Below are positions 32,974 to 41,754 of a DNA stretch of 49,597 nt, one piece after another; positions within the stretch are counted from its first letter, which is position 1, and each line of letters starts with the position of its first letter. The DNA comes from Candidatus Methanophagales archaeon (GTDB lineage Archaea > Halobacteriota > Syntropharchaeia > Alkanophagales > Methanospirareceae): assembly GCA_030602585.1 (NCBI GenBank), contig JAUVZJ010000009.1:1-49597 (forward strand). Direction: 5' to 3'. The position numbers and the translations under genes are program-made. The notes beneath the pieces are model-generated. The model was not told the origin of the DNA, made no database searches, and saw only the letters and a list, made by a program, of their open reading frames with translations.

Positions 32974-34173
32974 ATGCTGTCCAGACCTGATGAATATGGA
33001 AAATATGGAATATACGGTGGAAAGTATGCGCCTGAGGTGTTGATGTCAGCGTTAGAGGAGCTTGAAGAGGCGTTTAATAGTTTTTACAGCGATAAAAGCT
33101 TTAAAGAGAAGTTAGACAAGTTTTTGCGGACTTATGCAGGTCGTCCAACACCTCTTTATTTCGCAAAGAATCTATCTGAGATGTGTGGTGCGAGGATTTA
33201 TCTAAAGCGCGAGGATTTGGTGCATGGAGGTGCGCATAAGCTTAACAATACGTTAGGGCAGTGTTTGCTGGCGAAACGTATGGGAAAGAAGCGAATTATT
33301 GCGGAAACTGGTGCAGGTCAGCATGGAGTGGCAACTGCGATGGCTGCGGCGGTCTTAGGGCTGGAATGCGAGATATACATGGGCACTGAAGATATAGAGC
33401 GGCAGAAATTGAATGTATTCCGGATGGATCTTTTGGGTGCAAAAGTGAACCCGGTGGATTCTGGCTCTAAAACGTTGAAGGATGCAATAAACGAATCTAT
33501 GCGCGATTGGGTAACTAATGTCGAGAATACTTACTATTTGATAGGTAGTGTGGTTGGACCGCATCCCTATCCATTGATTGTGCGCGAGTTTCAGCGAGTC
33601 ATAGGCAAGGAGACAAAAGAACAGATATTAGAGGCGGAGGGCAGGTTGCCAGACACCATAGTTGCGTGTGTCGGCGGAGGCAGTAATGCAATGGGCATAT
33701 TTTACGAGTTCCTGGAAGATGAAGAGGTGGAGCTTATTGGCGTGGAAGCAGCGGGAAAGGGGTTAGAGACCGGGGAGCATGGCGCATCTCTTTGCGCTGG
33801 TACGGAAGGCGTCTTGCACGGGATGTATTCAAAATTGTTGCAGGACGAACACGGTCAAATAAAACAATCATACAGTCTTGCTGCCGGGCTTGACTATCCC
33901 GGTGTGGGACCTGAGCTGGCGTATTTAGCAGAGTCGGGAAGGGTAAAGATGCATTCAACAACGGACGAAGAAACTTTAAGAGCTTTTGAGATGCTATCCA
34001 GAAAAGAGGGAATAATTCCTGCTCTGGAATCTGCTCATGCAGTTCATTATGCGCTGGAAGAAGCGAAGATTAAGGTTAAAGAGCGAAAAGAAAGTTTGAT
34101 TGTAGTGAACCTTTCGGGGAGAGGGGATAAGGACATATTCGTTGTGGAAGAGGTGCTTGGGGATAAGGAGTAA
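32974..34173 (+). CDS. trpB: Tryptophan synthase beta chain
   Basis: Condenses indole and serine. The 399-residue protein is the standard TrpB1 type, with [20 protein letters not shown] at the start, [13 protein letters not shown], the PLP lysine at 89 in [42 protein letters not shown] for the PLP phosphate, and HSTTDEETL near the end. The alpha chain gene trpA, normally next, is not in the window. AAGGAG precedes the ATG by 4 nt. Confidence 0.96.
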   Translation: MLSRPDEYGKYGIYGGKYAPEVLMSALEELEEAFNSFYSDKSFKEKLDKFLRTYAGRPTPLYFAKNLSEMCGARIYLKREDLVHGGAHKLNNTLGQCLLAKRMGKKRIIAETGAGQHGVATAMAAAVLGLECEIYMGTEDIERQKLNVFRMDLLGAKVNPVDSGSKTLKDAINESMRDWVTNVENTYYLIGSVVGPHPYPLIVREFQRVIGKETKEQILEAEGRLPDTIVACVGGGSNAMGIFYEFLEDEEVELIGVEAAGKGLETGEHGASLCAGTEGVLHGMYSKLLQDEHGQIKQSYSLAAGLDYPGVGPELAYLAESGRVKMHSTTDEETLRAFEMLSRKEGIIPALESAHAVHYALEEAKIKVKERKESLIVVNLSGRGDKDIFVVEEVLGDKE

Positions 34174-34330
34174 GTATTTGTATAGCTGGACAATAAATCC
34201 CAATGTCAAATACTACCAAATCCCAAGTAAATCCCAATTTCCAAATCCCAACCATAGCCAATATCCAAGTAGCCAATAGAGACCATACCAATTCTCCATT
34301 CCCCATTGGAGTTTGTGATTTGTTTGGTAG

Positions 34331-34349
34331 TGTGGGGCAGAGCCCCACA
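34331..34349. repeat. GC-hairpin element, minimal copy
   Basis: TGTGGGGC-AGA-GCCCCACA, identical at its core to 26918-26934 and 3762-3774. Confidence 0.8.
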
Positions 34350-34486
34350 GTTTGGATTTTGGTGCTTGGAGCTTGTAATTTTTAGGGGTTACTTAAGTGA
34401 TACCATAAAAATTCTGTGGGAATTGCCGGTTATTCATGCTAAATTCTCTTTAGGTATTCGGCATTTTTTTTTGAAAAAACCGAAAA

Positions 34487-34531
34487 GCTTTTATATACCT
34501 ACACATATACAAGTATATGTAGGTGTATATG
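34487..34531 (+). promoter_or_regulatory. TATA box with an overlapping inverted repeat
   Basis: GCTTTTATATACC (34487-34499) is followed at once by an imperfect inverted repeat, CCTACACATATAC (34498-34510) and GTATATGTAGG (34513-34523), extending to about 34531. The expected transcription start, near 34518, falls inside the right arm, which suits an operator that blocks initiation. The gene at 36996 encodes a possible regulator (inference). Confidence 0.55.
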
Positions 34532-34577
34532 TAAGTAGTCCAGAAAGGGGGATAAAAAATAGGTGGTGAATGGAAGA

Positions 34578-34856
34578 ATGGAAATAGGAATAAAAGGGAT
34601 TGTTAGCACGTGGGGCTATTTTGGCAAGAATCCGGTGCTTGCGACGAGAATATTGATAGATATGGCAGGTGCAAAGCTGTTGCGACCTTTCAATCCTGCA
34701 TATATGCGCTATGAGCGAGATTTGGAAGAGCTAAAGAGGATGTATCCGGATGTGCAGGTGCAAAGGGTGGCGGTAGGCACTGCGGTGCTACAGGTGCTCT
34801 TATTTTCCGCGCTCTATTCGTTTCTCTATCTGACGTATGGTGTGGTATGGTATTAA
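34578..34856 (+). CDS. Free-standing copy of the MrpD-like C-terminal tail
   Basis: A 92-residue protein that matches the end of the large MrpD-like proteins downstream: FGKNPVLATRIL, RPFNPAYMRYERDLEELKRM, then a membrane helix ending LYLTYGVVWY. The counterpart at the end of the 604-residue protein reads RPFNPGYMRYERDLEELRRL and LIYLTYGVLWT. It lacks the antiporter core, so it probably serves as a separate assembly subunit (inference). I use the ATG at 34578, because the leader TAAAAAATAGGTGGTGAA is repeated in front of the next gene, where the start is clearly the following ATG. Confidence 0.75.
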   Translation: MEIGIKGIVSTWGYFGKNPVLATRILIDMAGAKLLRPFNPAYMRYERDLEELKRMYPDVQVQRVAVGTAVLQVLLFSALYSFLYLTYGVVWY

Positions 34857-34907
34857 TTGAAGCCACAGAATGTCCCGAAAAGAGGTAAAAATAGGTGGTG
34901 AAAAGGA

Positions 34908-35150
34908 ATGGAGATGAAGATAGGACAGAAGCATTTATTTGGTATCCTTTATGTCTGCCTTGCGGTGAGTATAGTAGCAGGTTTGCTCCTTCATTCCCAC
35001 GAGCAGGCACATGCTGCCTTCGTATGGCAGGAAATCCCGGTGTTTAGTGCAATATACGGATTTATCGGCTGTATTCTGATTATCGTTGTATCAAAAGCGT
35101 TGGGGCATCACTGGCTTCAGAAGGAGGAGGATTATTATGAGAAGCATTAG
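34908..35150 (+). CDS. Small two-helix membrane subunit, first module
   Basis: An 80-residue protein with two membrane helices (LFGILYVCLAVSIVAGLLL and FSAIYGFIGCILIIVVSKAL) and a charged tail (HHWLQKEEDYYEKH). It sits 18 bp ahead of the first MrpD-like gene and occupies the place of the smaller gene in the second module, so it is probably a small partner subunit. No named family is recognised. Confidence 0.75.
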   Translation: MEMKIGQKHLFGILYVCLAVSIVAGLLLHSHEQAHAAFVWQEIPVFSAIYGFIGCILIIVVSKALGHHWLQKEEDYYEKH

Positions 35151-35168
35151 TGTGCGAGGTGAGAAGAG

Positions 35169-36983
35169 ATGATTGAGTGGCTGCATCCGGGACTTGTATT
35201 TATCTTTGGTGCGCTTCTAATACCCGTGTTAAAGGGTAAATGGAAGAAGACCTATTTACTCCTGTTGCCGATAGTGGCGCTTATAGACCTCCTGTTTATA
35301 TCGGAAGGTGTATTCTGGCGCATTCCTTTTCTGGAATATGAACTTATCTTTGGCAGAGTGGACAGGTTAAGTTTGGTTTTTGCGTACGTATTTGTGATTG
35401 CCGCTTTTTGTATGACGCTTTATGCACTGCACGTAAAAGAGGATGGACAGCACGTAGCCGCTTTCCTCTACGTTGGGAGCACACTTGGAGTGGTATTCGC
35501 AGGTGACCTTTTCACTTTATACTTATTTTGGGAGATAATGGCCTGGTCTTCGCTGTTCCTTATATGGTATCGTAAGACGAAGGCATCTTCGGAAGCAGGG
35601 TTCCGATATATCATGGTGCATCTTTTTGGTGGTATATGTCTATTAGCAGGTATTATTTTGTACGTGCAAAATACAGGCTCTACTGCTTTTAACGTCTTTG
35701 ATTGGGGATTAGGCGGGGGTTATCTGGCTTCGTACTTTATACTGGTTGGATTTCTTATAAATGCCGCCGTTCCGCCACTGCATGCCTGGCTGTCAGATGC
35801 TTACCCGGAAGCCACGGTTACCGGAGCTGTGTTCTTAACTGCATTTACGACAAAGAGCGCGATATACGTGCTGATAAGGGGTTTCCCGGGTGTGGAGCTT
35901 CTGATATGGTTGGGAGCGGTAATGGCGATATACGGAGTTATCTTCGCAGTGCTTGCGACTGATGCGAGAAGACTTCTTGCCTATTCTATCATCAGCCAGG
36001 GAGGATACATGGTAGCGGGTGTTGGAATAGGAATCTGGATGGCGATAAATGGCTCAATTGCTCATGCTTTAAGCTGCGTTCTTTATATGGCGTTGCTATT
36101 CATGGGTGCAGGTGCAGTGCTGGAGATGACAGGGAGGAGCAAGTTCGCCGAATTAGGCGGTCTCTACAGATATATGCCAATCACTTTCGGGCTTTATATG
36201 ATCGGTGCTTTCTCCATTTCTGGTTTTCCGCTATTCAGCGGGTTCGTAAGTAAGACGATGGTTATCGGATCTACAGCACTGGTACATCAGCCTATTGTAT
36301 GGTTGTTGCTCGAAGGAGCTGCGATAGGAACATTCCTCGTCGCAGGTCTAAAACTTCCATACCTTACATGGTTTGCAAAGAAGGAGCCTGTTGTAGAAGC
36401 GAAAGAGCCACCTAAAAATATGCTCGCTGCGATGGGCATCACCGCATTTCTTTGCGTATTTATCGGCGTGTATCCGCAAGCCCTCTACCGGGTGCTCCCT
36501 AACCCAGTAGATTATGCCCCTTACACAGCGGGTCATCTGGTGGGAATGAGCCAGCTCCTTCTGTTTACGTTTGTAGGATTCTGGTTACTAAGAAGAAAGC
36601 TTCACGGAGAAAGAACAATTACGCTTGATACCGACTGGTTCTATCGAATAGCGGGAAAAAGGTTTATATGGTTCTGCGAGAAACCGTTGTTGAATTTCGC
36701 GGATTCTATTGACAAAACTCTGCTGGGAATTGCGGATTCCTTCGTCTGGTTCAGCAAGAACCCAACGGTTGCATCAAGAATAATGGTGCTTTCGGCATTT
36801 TCAGTCGTAGCGAGACCTTTCAATCCTGGATATATGCGATACGAGCGAGATTTGGAGGAACTCAGGAGGCTGTATCCGGAAGAGATGCAGAGATTGGCAA
36901 TAGGAACAGGTGTGCTACTGGTGCTCATGTTTTTCAGCCTTTATTTGCTCATCTATCTGACGTATGGAGTGCTATGGACATAA
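35169..36983 (+). CDS. MrpD/NuoL-like ion-translocating membrane subunit, copy 1
   Basis: A 604-residue protein with about 14 core membrane helices of the antiporter-like family shared by Mrp antiporters, membrane hydrogenases and complex I. The two key charged residues are kept: Glu122 in LYLFWEIMAWSS and Lys229 in FTTKSAIYVLIR. Also present are PPLHAWLSDAYPEATVTGAV and YSIISQGGYMVAGVGIG. A C-terminal extension from about 480 (TLDTDWFYRIAGKRFIWF, FSKNPTVASRI, RPFNPGYMRYERDLEEL) ends in one more helix. It should move H+ or Na+; the energy source is not encoded nearby, so either it works as a simple antiporter or it joins a complex encoded elsewhere. Confidence 0.88.
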   Translation: MIEWLHPGLVFIFGALLIPVLKGKWKKTYLLLLPIVALIDLLFISEGVFWRIPFLEYELIFGRVDRLSLVFAYVFVIAAFCMTLYALHVKEDGQHVAAFLYVGSTLGVVFAGDLFTLYLFWEIMAWSSLFLIWYRKTKASSEAGFRYIMVHLFGGICLLAGIILYVQNTGSTAFNVFDWGLGGGYLASYFILVGFLINAAVPPLHAWLSDAYPEATVTGAVFLTAFTTKSAIYVLIRGFPGVELLIWLGAVMAIYGVIFAVLATDARRLLAYSIISQGGYMVAGVGIGIWMAINGSIAHALSCVLYMALLFMGAGAVLEMTGRSKFAELGGLYRYMPITFGLYMIGAFSISGFPLFSGFVSKTMVIGSTALVHQPIVWLLLEGAAIGTFLVAGLKLPYLTWFAKKEPVVEAKEPPKNMLAAMGITAFLCVFIGVYPQALYRVLPNPVDYAPYTAGHLVGMSQLLLFTFVGFWLLRRKLHGERTITLDTDWFYRIAGKRFIWFCEKPLLNFADSIDKTLLGIADSFVWFSKNPTVASRIMVLSAFSVVARPFNPGYMRYERDLEELRRLYPEEMQRLAIGTGVLLVLMFFSLYLLIYLTYGVLWT

Positions 36984-36995
36984 TTGGAGTGGGAG

Positions 36996-37334
36996 ATGCC
37001 TGAAAAACAGTTGATGGGGAAGGAAGAAAAGGTAGAAGAAGTGGGATTTGAGGATGTATTCCGGTCTCTTAGAAGGAGCAGAGTGAGAACCGAGGTGCTG
37101 ATGTATTTGTATAAAAGTTATCCCAGTGCTTCGTATCCCGCGGAGATTGCCCGGCACACGGGGATAGACCCAACGAACATCCTCGGGGGATTGCGAGGTA
37201 TGGGCAGCAGATTCGATGAATCAAGTTCCCTTCTAAAAATAAGACTTGTGGAGAAGGTAGAGCTTGGAAACGCAACATACTACCGGCTTTCAGAACGTAG
37301 TAAATCGTTTATAGAGGGTCTGAGGAAGGTTTGA
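36996..37334 (+). CDS. Winged-helix transcriptional regulator between the MrpD modules
   Basis: A 112-residue DNA-binding protein with a typical archaeal winged helix: FRSLRRSRVRTEVLMYLYKS, YPAEIARHTGIDPTNILGGL (recognition helix) and VEKVELGNATYYRLSERSKS (wing). The start at ATG 36996 has GGAG 6 nt upstream. It follows the first MrpD gene by 12 bp, in the same orientation, so it is likely co-transcribed. It may sense salt, pH or energy state and control both modules, but this rests on position only. Confidence 0.8.
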   Translation: MPEKQLMGKEEKVEEVGFEDVFRSLRRSRVRTEVLMYLYKSYPSASYPAEIARHTGIDPTNILGGLRGMGSRFDESSSLLKIRLVEKVELGNATYYRLSERSKSFIEGLRKV

Positions 37335-37472
37335 ATAATTTTTGAATTGAGATATTTGAATTTAATTTGGTGCTTGCGATCTGGATTTTTTCGCTCCCTA
37401 TTGAGTGAGCAGATACTACTTATGCACCTGCATATACATGCGTCTATATAGCAGTATAGATTTGATGGGAAC

Positions 37473-37482
37473 GCTTATAAAT
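37473..37482 (+). promoter_or_regulatory. TATA box for the second MrpD module
   Basis: GCTTATAAAT, about 35-40 nt before the ATG at 37517, allowing a short leader with GGTGA at 37504-37508. Upstream (37425-37440) is ACCTGCATATACATG, similar to part of the inverted repeat at 34497-34511. Confidence 0.5.
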
Positions 37483-37516
37483 CGTGCTACACTATGTCAT
37501 ATTGGTGACAAAGAAG

Positions 37517-37705
37517 ATGAAGCTGGTGCTAAAGGTATTGATGAGTGGTGTGGGCATAGCATTGGTTGCAGCCGTAGTATTGATTATGTACAACGAGCAT
37601 TTCGTGGGCTTCTATATTTTATACGGGGCGGCAGGCGTTGGATTCTTTATGTTAGCTATGAGGATGTTGTCGGTAATACAAAAGGAGGGAAGGCAAGATG
37701 ATTGA
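37517..37705 (+). CDS. Small two-helix membrane subunit, second module
   Basis: A 62-residue protein with two membrane helices (VLMSGVGIALVAAVVLIMY and FYILYGAAGVGFFMLAMRML) and a short charged end. By position and topology it matches the 80-residue protein at 34908. GGTGA lies 8 nt before the chosen ATG; a GTG at 37484 would fall too close to the TATA box. It overlaps the following MrpD gene by 8 bp. Confidence 0.75.
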   Translation: MKLVLKVLMSGVGIALVAAVVLIMYNEHFVGFYILYGAAGVGFFMLAMRMLSVIQKEGRQDD

Positions 37706-39572
37706 TATAAGTAGCATACCGAATATACCTCCTGTTCTTATTTACTTCGCAGGAGCAGCATTACTACCACTGTTCGGAAAGGGTAGGGCGAGGAAGATAT
37801 ATCTCGTCATTTTAGCCGCGCTTGGTTTAATCGGTGTGGCTTTATTAAGACCGCAGACAACCTGGGATTTCTCCGTTATCCCGGGATTTGAGCTAATATT
37901 CTTACACGTTGATGGTTTGAGCCTAATAATGGGCTATATATTTGCCCTAATCGGTGGTGCTGCGATATTATATTCGCTGGATGTAGTAAAAGAGAATGGA
38001 GAGCTTGTATGTGGATTGCTATATCTTGGAAGCGCGCTGGGCGTTGTATTTTCCGGTGATTTCTTCACTCTGTATATCTTCTGGGAGATAATGGCGTTCT
38101 CTTCCCTTGCTTTGATATGGTACACCAGAACAGAGAGAGCGACAAACGCAGGAATGCGATATATTCTTTTTCATCTGTTTGGTGGCTGTGCCCTTCTCGG
38201 TGGAATAATAATAAATTATATGAGTACAGGCTCTATTGCAGTAGGACCTATAAAAGAACTTGGTATAGGATACGTGCTTCTGCTTATAGGAATAGGAGTG
38301 AACACGGCATTTATACCCCTGCATACCTGGCTACCGGATTCTTATCCGAAGGCAACGATAGCGGGTGCCGTATTTATGTCCGTATATACGACAAAGTCAG
38401 GCGTATATGTGCTTGCGCGGACTTTTCCGGGTGCAGAAGCTTTAATCTTCGGTAATGAAATCCCCTTTGTAGCATACATCGGCGGTGTGATGTGTATTTA
38501 CGGTGTTGTATTTGCACTGCTGCAGAACGATGTGAGAAAACTTCTTTCTTACCATATCGTGAGCCAGGTGGGCTACATGGTAGCGGGAGTGGGAATAGGC
38601 ACCGTTATAATAAATGGGGATATTACACACTTAGGGATAAACGGAGGAATAGCCCATGTGTTCAATCATATTTTGTATAAGGCGCTTCTGTTTATGTGTA
38701 TGGGCGCAGTGATATACCGGACAGGAAAGAACAACCTTACGGAACTTGGAGGACTGGCGAAGAAGATGCCGGTAACGACGATAACGTGTGTGATAGCAGC
38801 ACTCTCTATTTCCGGTGTTATGGGCTTTAATGGATACGTAAGCAAGGGGATGATAATTCACGCTGCGGAACTGGAAGGACTGCATATCCTCGCACTCGCT
38901 TTGATGCTGGGTTCGATAGGCACTTTCCTGTCGTTCTTAAAACTCACTTATTTCACGTTTTTCCGGCGAAACGGCGAAATAGAAGCGAAGGAAGCACCGT
39001 TATCTATGCTTGTTCCGATGTGCGTTACCGCTTTCCTTTGCGTCGCCATTGGAGTGTATCCGAAAATGCTTTACGGAATTCTTCCTTATGCAGTTCACTA
39101 CGATGCATACGCATTTGGACATACACTAAGCACGCTGCAGTTATTGACGATGACCGGATTTATGTTCTTCGCACTGCGAGTCCTGATTATGCCACACGAG
39201 AGAATAACGTATGACATAGATTATCTGTATAGGAAGGCAGGCAGAGGATTTATATGGTTCTGCGAGAAACCGCTCATGGCGTTTGCGAATGCAATTGACA
39301 GGGGAACGCTGAGAATTGCTGATTCGTTCGTTTGGTTCAGCAGGAATCCAACGGCGGCGTCAATAATACTGATAACCGCGACAGGCACAAGGTTGATGAG
39401 TCCTTTCAATCATGCATATAAGCGACCTGAGCGAGATTTGGAGGTGGTGGTAAAGAGGCGAACCGTAGAAGAGCCAATGGAAAAATTAAGCATAGGGACC
39501 GGAGTGCTGCTGGTGCTTCTCTTTTTCGCTTTATATTTAATCGCTATGCTTGTGCACGGGTGGCTGGCTTAG
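37698..39572 (+). CDS. MrpD/NuoL-like ion-translocating membrane subunit, copy 2
   Basis: A 624-residue paralogue of the protein at 35169, with Glu130 in IFWEIMAFSSLALIWY, Lys233 in YTTKSGVYVLAR, IPLHTWLPDSYPKATIAGAV, LSYHIVSQVGYMVAGVGIGT and the histidine-bearing IAHVFNHILYKALLFMCMG. The C-terminal extension is retained (YDIDYLYRKAGRGFIWFCEK, FSRNPTAASI, RPERDLEVV) but has drifted, with FNHAYKRPERD in place of FNPGYMRYERD. The two copies are well diverged, so the duplication is old. Two such subunits usually indicate a multi-channel ion pump. Confidence 0.88.
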   Translation: MIDISSIPNIPPVLIYFAGAALLPLFGKGRARKIYLVILAALGLIGVALLRPQTTWDFSVIPGFELIFLHVDGLSLIMGYIFALIGGAAILYSLDVVKENGELVCGLLYLGSALGVVFSGDFFTLYIFWEIMAFSSLALIWYTRTERATNAGMRYILFHLFGGCALLGGIIINYMSTGSIAVGPIKELGIGYVLLLIGIGVNTAFIPLHTWLPDSYPKATIAGAVFMSVYTTKSGVYVLARTFPGAEALIFGNEIPFVAYIGGVMCIYGVVFALLQNDVRKLLSYHIVSQVGYMVAGVGIGTVIINGDITHLGINGGIAHVFNHILYKALLFMCMGAVIYRTGKNNLTELGGLAKKMPVTTITCVIAALSISGVMGFNGYVSKGMIIHAAELEGLHILALALMLGSIGTFLSFLKLTYFTFFRRNGEIEAKEAPLSMLVPMCVTAFLCVAIGVYPKMLYGILPYAVHYDAYAFGHTLSTLQLLTMTGFMFFALRVLIMPHERITYDIDYLYRKAGRGFIWFCEKPLMAFANAIDRGTLRIADSFVWFSRNPTAASIILITATGTRLMSPFNHAYKRPERDLEVVVKRRTVEEPMEKLSIGTGVLLVLLFFALYLIAMLVHGWLA

Positions 39573-39630
39573 TTCCTTCGTATTTATCGTATATAAAGTA
39601 TAGCCACCTTTTGCTTTATTTCTTTTGGTA

Positions 39631-39655
39631 AAGCTTTTCTTTCTAAGAAAAGGTT
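39631..39655. repeat. Palindromic element, intergenic copy
   Basis: AAGCTTTTCTTTCTAAGAAA with AGGTT: arms pair with one mismatch. It matches 26960-26976 and the tyrA-end element. Confidence 0.65.
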
Positions 39656-39683
39656 TTTTTACTATTCAAATATTCTTCACCAG

Positions 39684-40574
39684 ATGATAACGAAAGAATT
39701 GATAAAGGAAGTAACGGTGAACGTTTTGAGGAGGGCGGAGACAACGCTGCCGAGCGATGTGAAAGAGGCACTGGTTCGTGCATACGAGTGTGAAGAGAAT
39801 GAAATAGCAAAGGTGCAGTTGGAGGCTATGCTCGAAAATGTAAAGCTCGGCGAGAAGATGCAAAGACCCTTATGTCAGGACACGGGCATTCCGCTTTTTT
39901 ACGTAAAGCTCGGTAGTGGCAACGTAAACGTGAATCTTAACGATATTGAAAGCGGCATACGCGAGGGAGTGAAGGAAGCGACGGAAATAATCCCTTTGCG
40001 CCCGAATGTGGTGGATGCGATAACAAGAGAAAGAGAGGGTGGAGAAGCGAATATAGGTGATAGAATGCCGTATATAGATTATAAAATTGAGACTGATATT
40101 GATGGACTGGAGATAACAGCGTTTCCAAAAGGCGGTGGTTCGGAGAACGTCAGTGCTTTTGCTATGCTTGCTCCTAAGCCGGGGGCGGAAGCGGAGAAAG
40201 AGATAAAGAAGTTTGTTCTTGAGGCGGTGCTCAATGCTGCCGGGAAACCTTGCCCGCCTACTATCATTGGCGTTGGTATAGGTGGCTCCGCGGATATGGC
40301 GATGCGGCTCGCAAAAGCAGCGTTGCTTCGACCTGTATGCGCAAGGAACAAGAATGCGAGGATAGCGAGAATTGAGGAAGAGCTTCTTGAAGCGGTGAAC
40401 AACACTGGTATAGGTCCCATGGGATTAGGAGGAAAAACAACGGCACTTGATCTGCATATAGAAACCGCAGCTACTCATATAACGAGTCTGCCAGTAGCAA
40501 TAAATTTCCAGTGCTGGGCAGCTCGTAAAGCAGCGGCAAAAATATATCCGAGTGGCAGTGTAGAATATTTGTGA
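39684..40574 (+). CDS. fumA: Class I fumarate hydratase, alpha (N-terminal) subunit
   Basis: Iron-sulfur fumarase that interconverts fumarate and malate. The 296 residues show KMQRPLCQDTGIPLFYVKLG with a cluster-ligand cysteine, AFPKGGGSENVSAFAMLAP, GKPCPPTIIGVGIGGSADMA and NTGIGPMGLGGKTTALDLHI. Archaea often split this enzyme into two chains; the beta subunit gene is not next to it. A tartrate dehydratase alpha chain is the alternative. Confidence 0.9.
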   Translation: MITKELIKEVTVNVLRRAETTLPSDVKEALVRAYECEENEIAKVQLEAMLENVKLGEKMQRPLCQDTGIPLFYVKLGSGNVNVNLNDIESGIREGVKEATEIIPLRPNVVDAITREREGGEANIGDRMPYIDYKIETDIDGLEITAFPKGGGSENVSAFAMLAPKPGAEAEKEIKKFVLEAVLNAAGKPCPPTIIGVGIGGSADMAMRLAKAALLRPVCARNKNARIARIEEELLEAVNNTGIGPMGLGGKTTALDLHIETAATHITSLPVAINFQCWAARKAAAKIYPSGSVEYL

Positions 40575-40581
40575 TAAATAG

Positions 40582-41694
40582 ATGAGAATAGAGAGAAGCG
40601 AGATAATAATAGAGATTATTGCTATTATAATTGCGATAAAGGTTTTTTCCTTTATCTTAGCTCCTCTATCATGGCTTGTTTTGAAAAATCAGTTCTTTGA
40701 TATTATTTCACTATGGAACCGATGGGACGCTCCGCATTACGTGGACATAGCAAAGAATGGTTACACAAGTGTCGGAGAAGGGAGATATTTTATCGTTTTT
40801 ATGCCGCTGTATCCTTTTTTGATAAGACTCTTAGCATCCGTCATTGGGAACTACGAGGTCTCAGCCATGTTAATATCAAACTTCGCATCGCTCTTTGCAT
40901 GCTTCTACCTTTACAAACTCGCAAAAATTGACTATTCCCACAGCACGGCGCTGAAAAGCGTCTTCTATTTTTCTATTTTCCCCACTTCTTACTTCTTAAT
41001 CGCAGGCTATACAGAAAGTTTGTTCCTGTTTTTGACGATTGGTTGCTTCTATTATGCGAGGAAAGGGAACTGGCTTTCAGCAGGTGTGATGGGGATGTTC
41101 GCATCCGCTACAAGAATCACCGGGCTTGTTCTTATCCCCTCTTTGATCTATGAGTATTTATCGCAGAAATCGAAATCGGAATCCGAAACAAGAAGCGTGA
41201 AGGACATTTTTTTCCTGTGCATGATCAGCTTCGGGTTTATATCTTACCTCGTATTGAACTATATCGTATTTGGAAATGCTTTTATGTTTGTTGAGATGCA
41301 GAGGGAGCATTGGTTCAGGTACCTCGTACCTCCCTGGGAAGGGCTATTGAGCGCTTTGTGGAGCATTTCATGGCGAGACCCCGCAGGAAAAGCGCTTGTA
41401 GGAGGTGCAGAAGTTGTATTTGGCTTATTTAGCTTGGGTTGCATTATTTATGCATACATCAAAAAATTCCGGCTTTCTTACACCATTTACATGCTTCTTA
41501 CATGGCTTGCGGTGGCTTCAACCAGTTATTGGTTGAGTATGCCACGTTATACGCTCTCTTTATTCCCAATTTTCATCATGCTCGCTATTATAGGGGATAA
41601 GCGAGAAGAGCTGCATTATGTAATGACCATTGCTTTTCTGTTATTTTTTAGTTTCTTCCTCGTTCTTTTCACGCAGGGATATTGGGCGTTTTGA
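40582..41694 (+). CDS. PIG-V-like membrane mannosyltransferase
   Basis: A 370-residue polytopic protein. WNRWDAPHYVDIAKNGYTSV after the first helix is the motif of the PIG-V/GT76 mannosyltransferases that use dolichol-phosphate mannose, with the aspartate expected to be catalytic. FMPLYPFLIRLLASVIGNYE and ASATRITGLVLIPSLIYEYL follow in the same order as in that family. It probably builds a surface glycan or glycolipid. It is separated from fumA by 7 bp, and two more glycan-type genes follow. Confidence 0.8.
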   Translation: MRIERSEIIIEIIAIIIAIKVFSFILAPLSWLVLKNQFFDIISLWNRWDAPHYVDIAKNGYTSVGEGRYFIVFMPLYPFLIRLLASVIGNYEVSAMLISNFASLFACFYLYKLAKIDYSHSTALKSVFYFSIFPTSYFLIAGYTESLFLFLTIGCFYYARKGNWLSAGVMGMFASATRITGLVLIPSLIYEYLSQKSKSESETRSVKDIFFLCMISFGFISYLVLNYIVFGNAFMFVEMQREHWFRYLVPPWEGLLSALWSISWRDPAGKALVGGAEVVFGLFSLGCIIYAYIKKFRLSYTIYMLLTWLAVASTSYWLSMPRYTLSLFPIFIMLAIIGDKREELHYVMTIAFLLFFSFFLVLFTQGYWAF

Positions 41695-41754
41695 TAAGCT
41701 ATCTATATATCTTTCATTATAAACTACTGAATCTTTATGTATTAGGAATGCATC

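Larger units (their letters stand above)
34174..34577. other. 404-bp non-coding stretch with repeat fragments
   Basis: No credible gene. The first 170 bp hold degenerate AAATCCCAA-type repeats (AATACTACCAAATCCCAA also occurs in part at 27769-27785). A GTGGGGC-AGA-GCCCCAC hairpin lies at 34331-34349. After an AT-rich tract come the promoter and inverted repeat of the following operon (34487-34531). Confidence 0.7.

Noticed and set aside
34493-34531. CRISPR repeat or tRNA-like fold
   Set aside because: A single imperfect inverted repeat at a promoter, without repetition or a cloverleaf.
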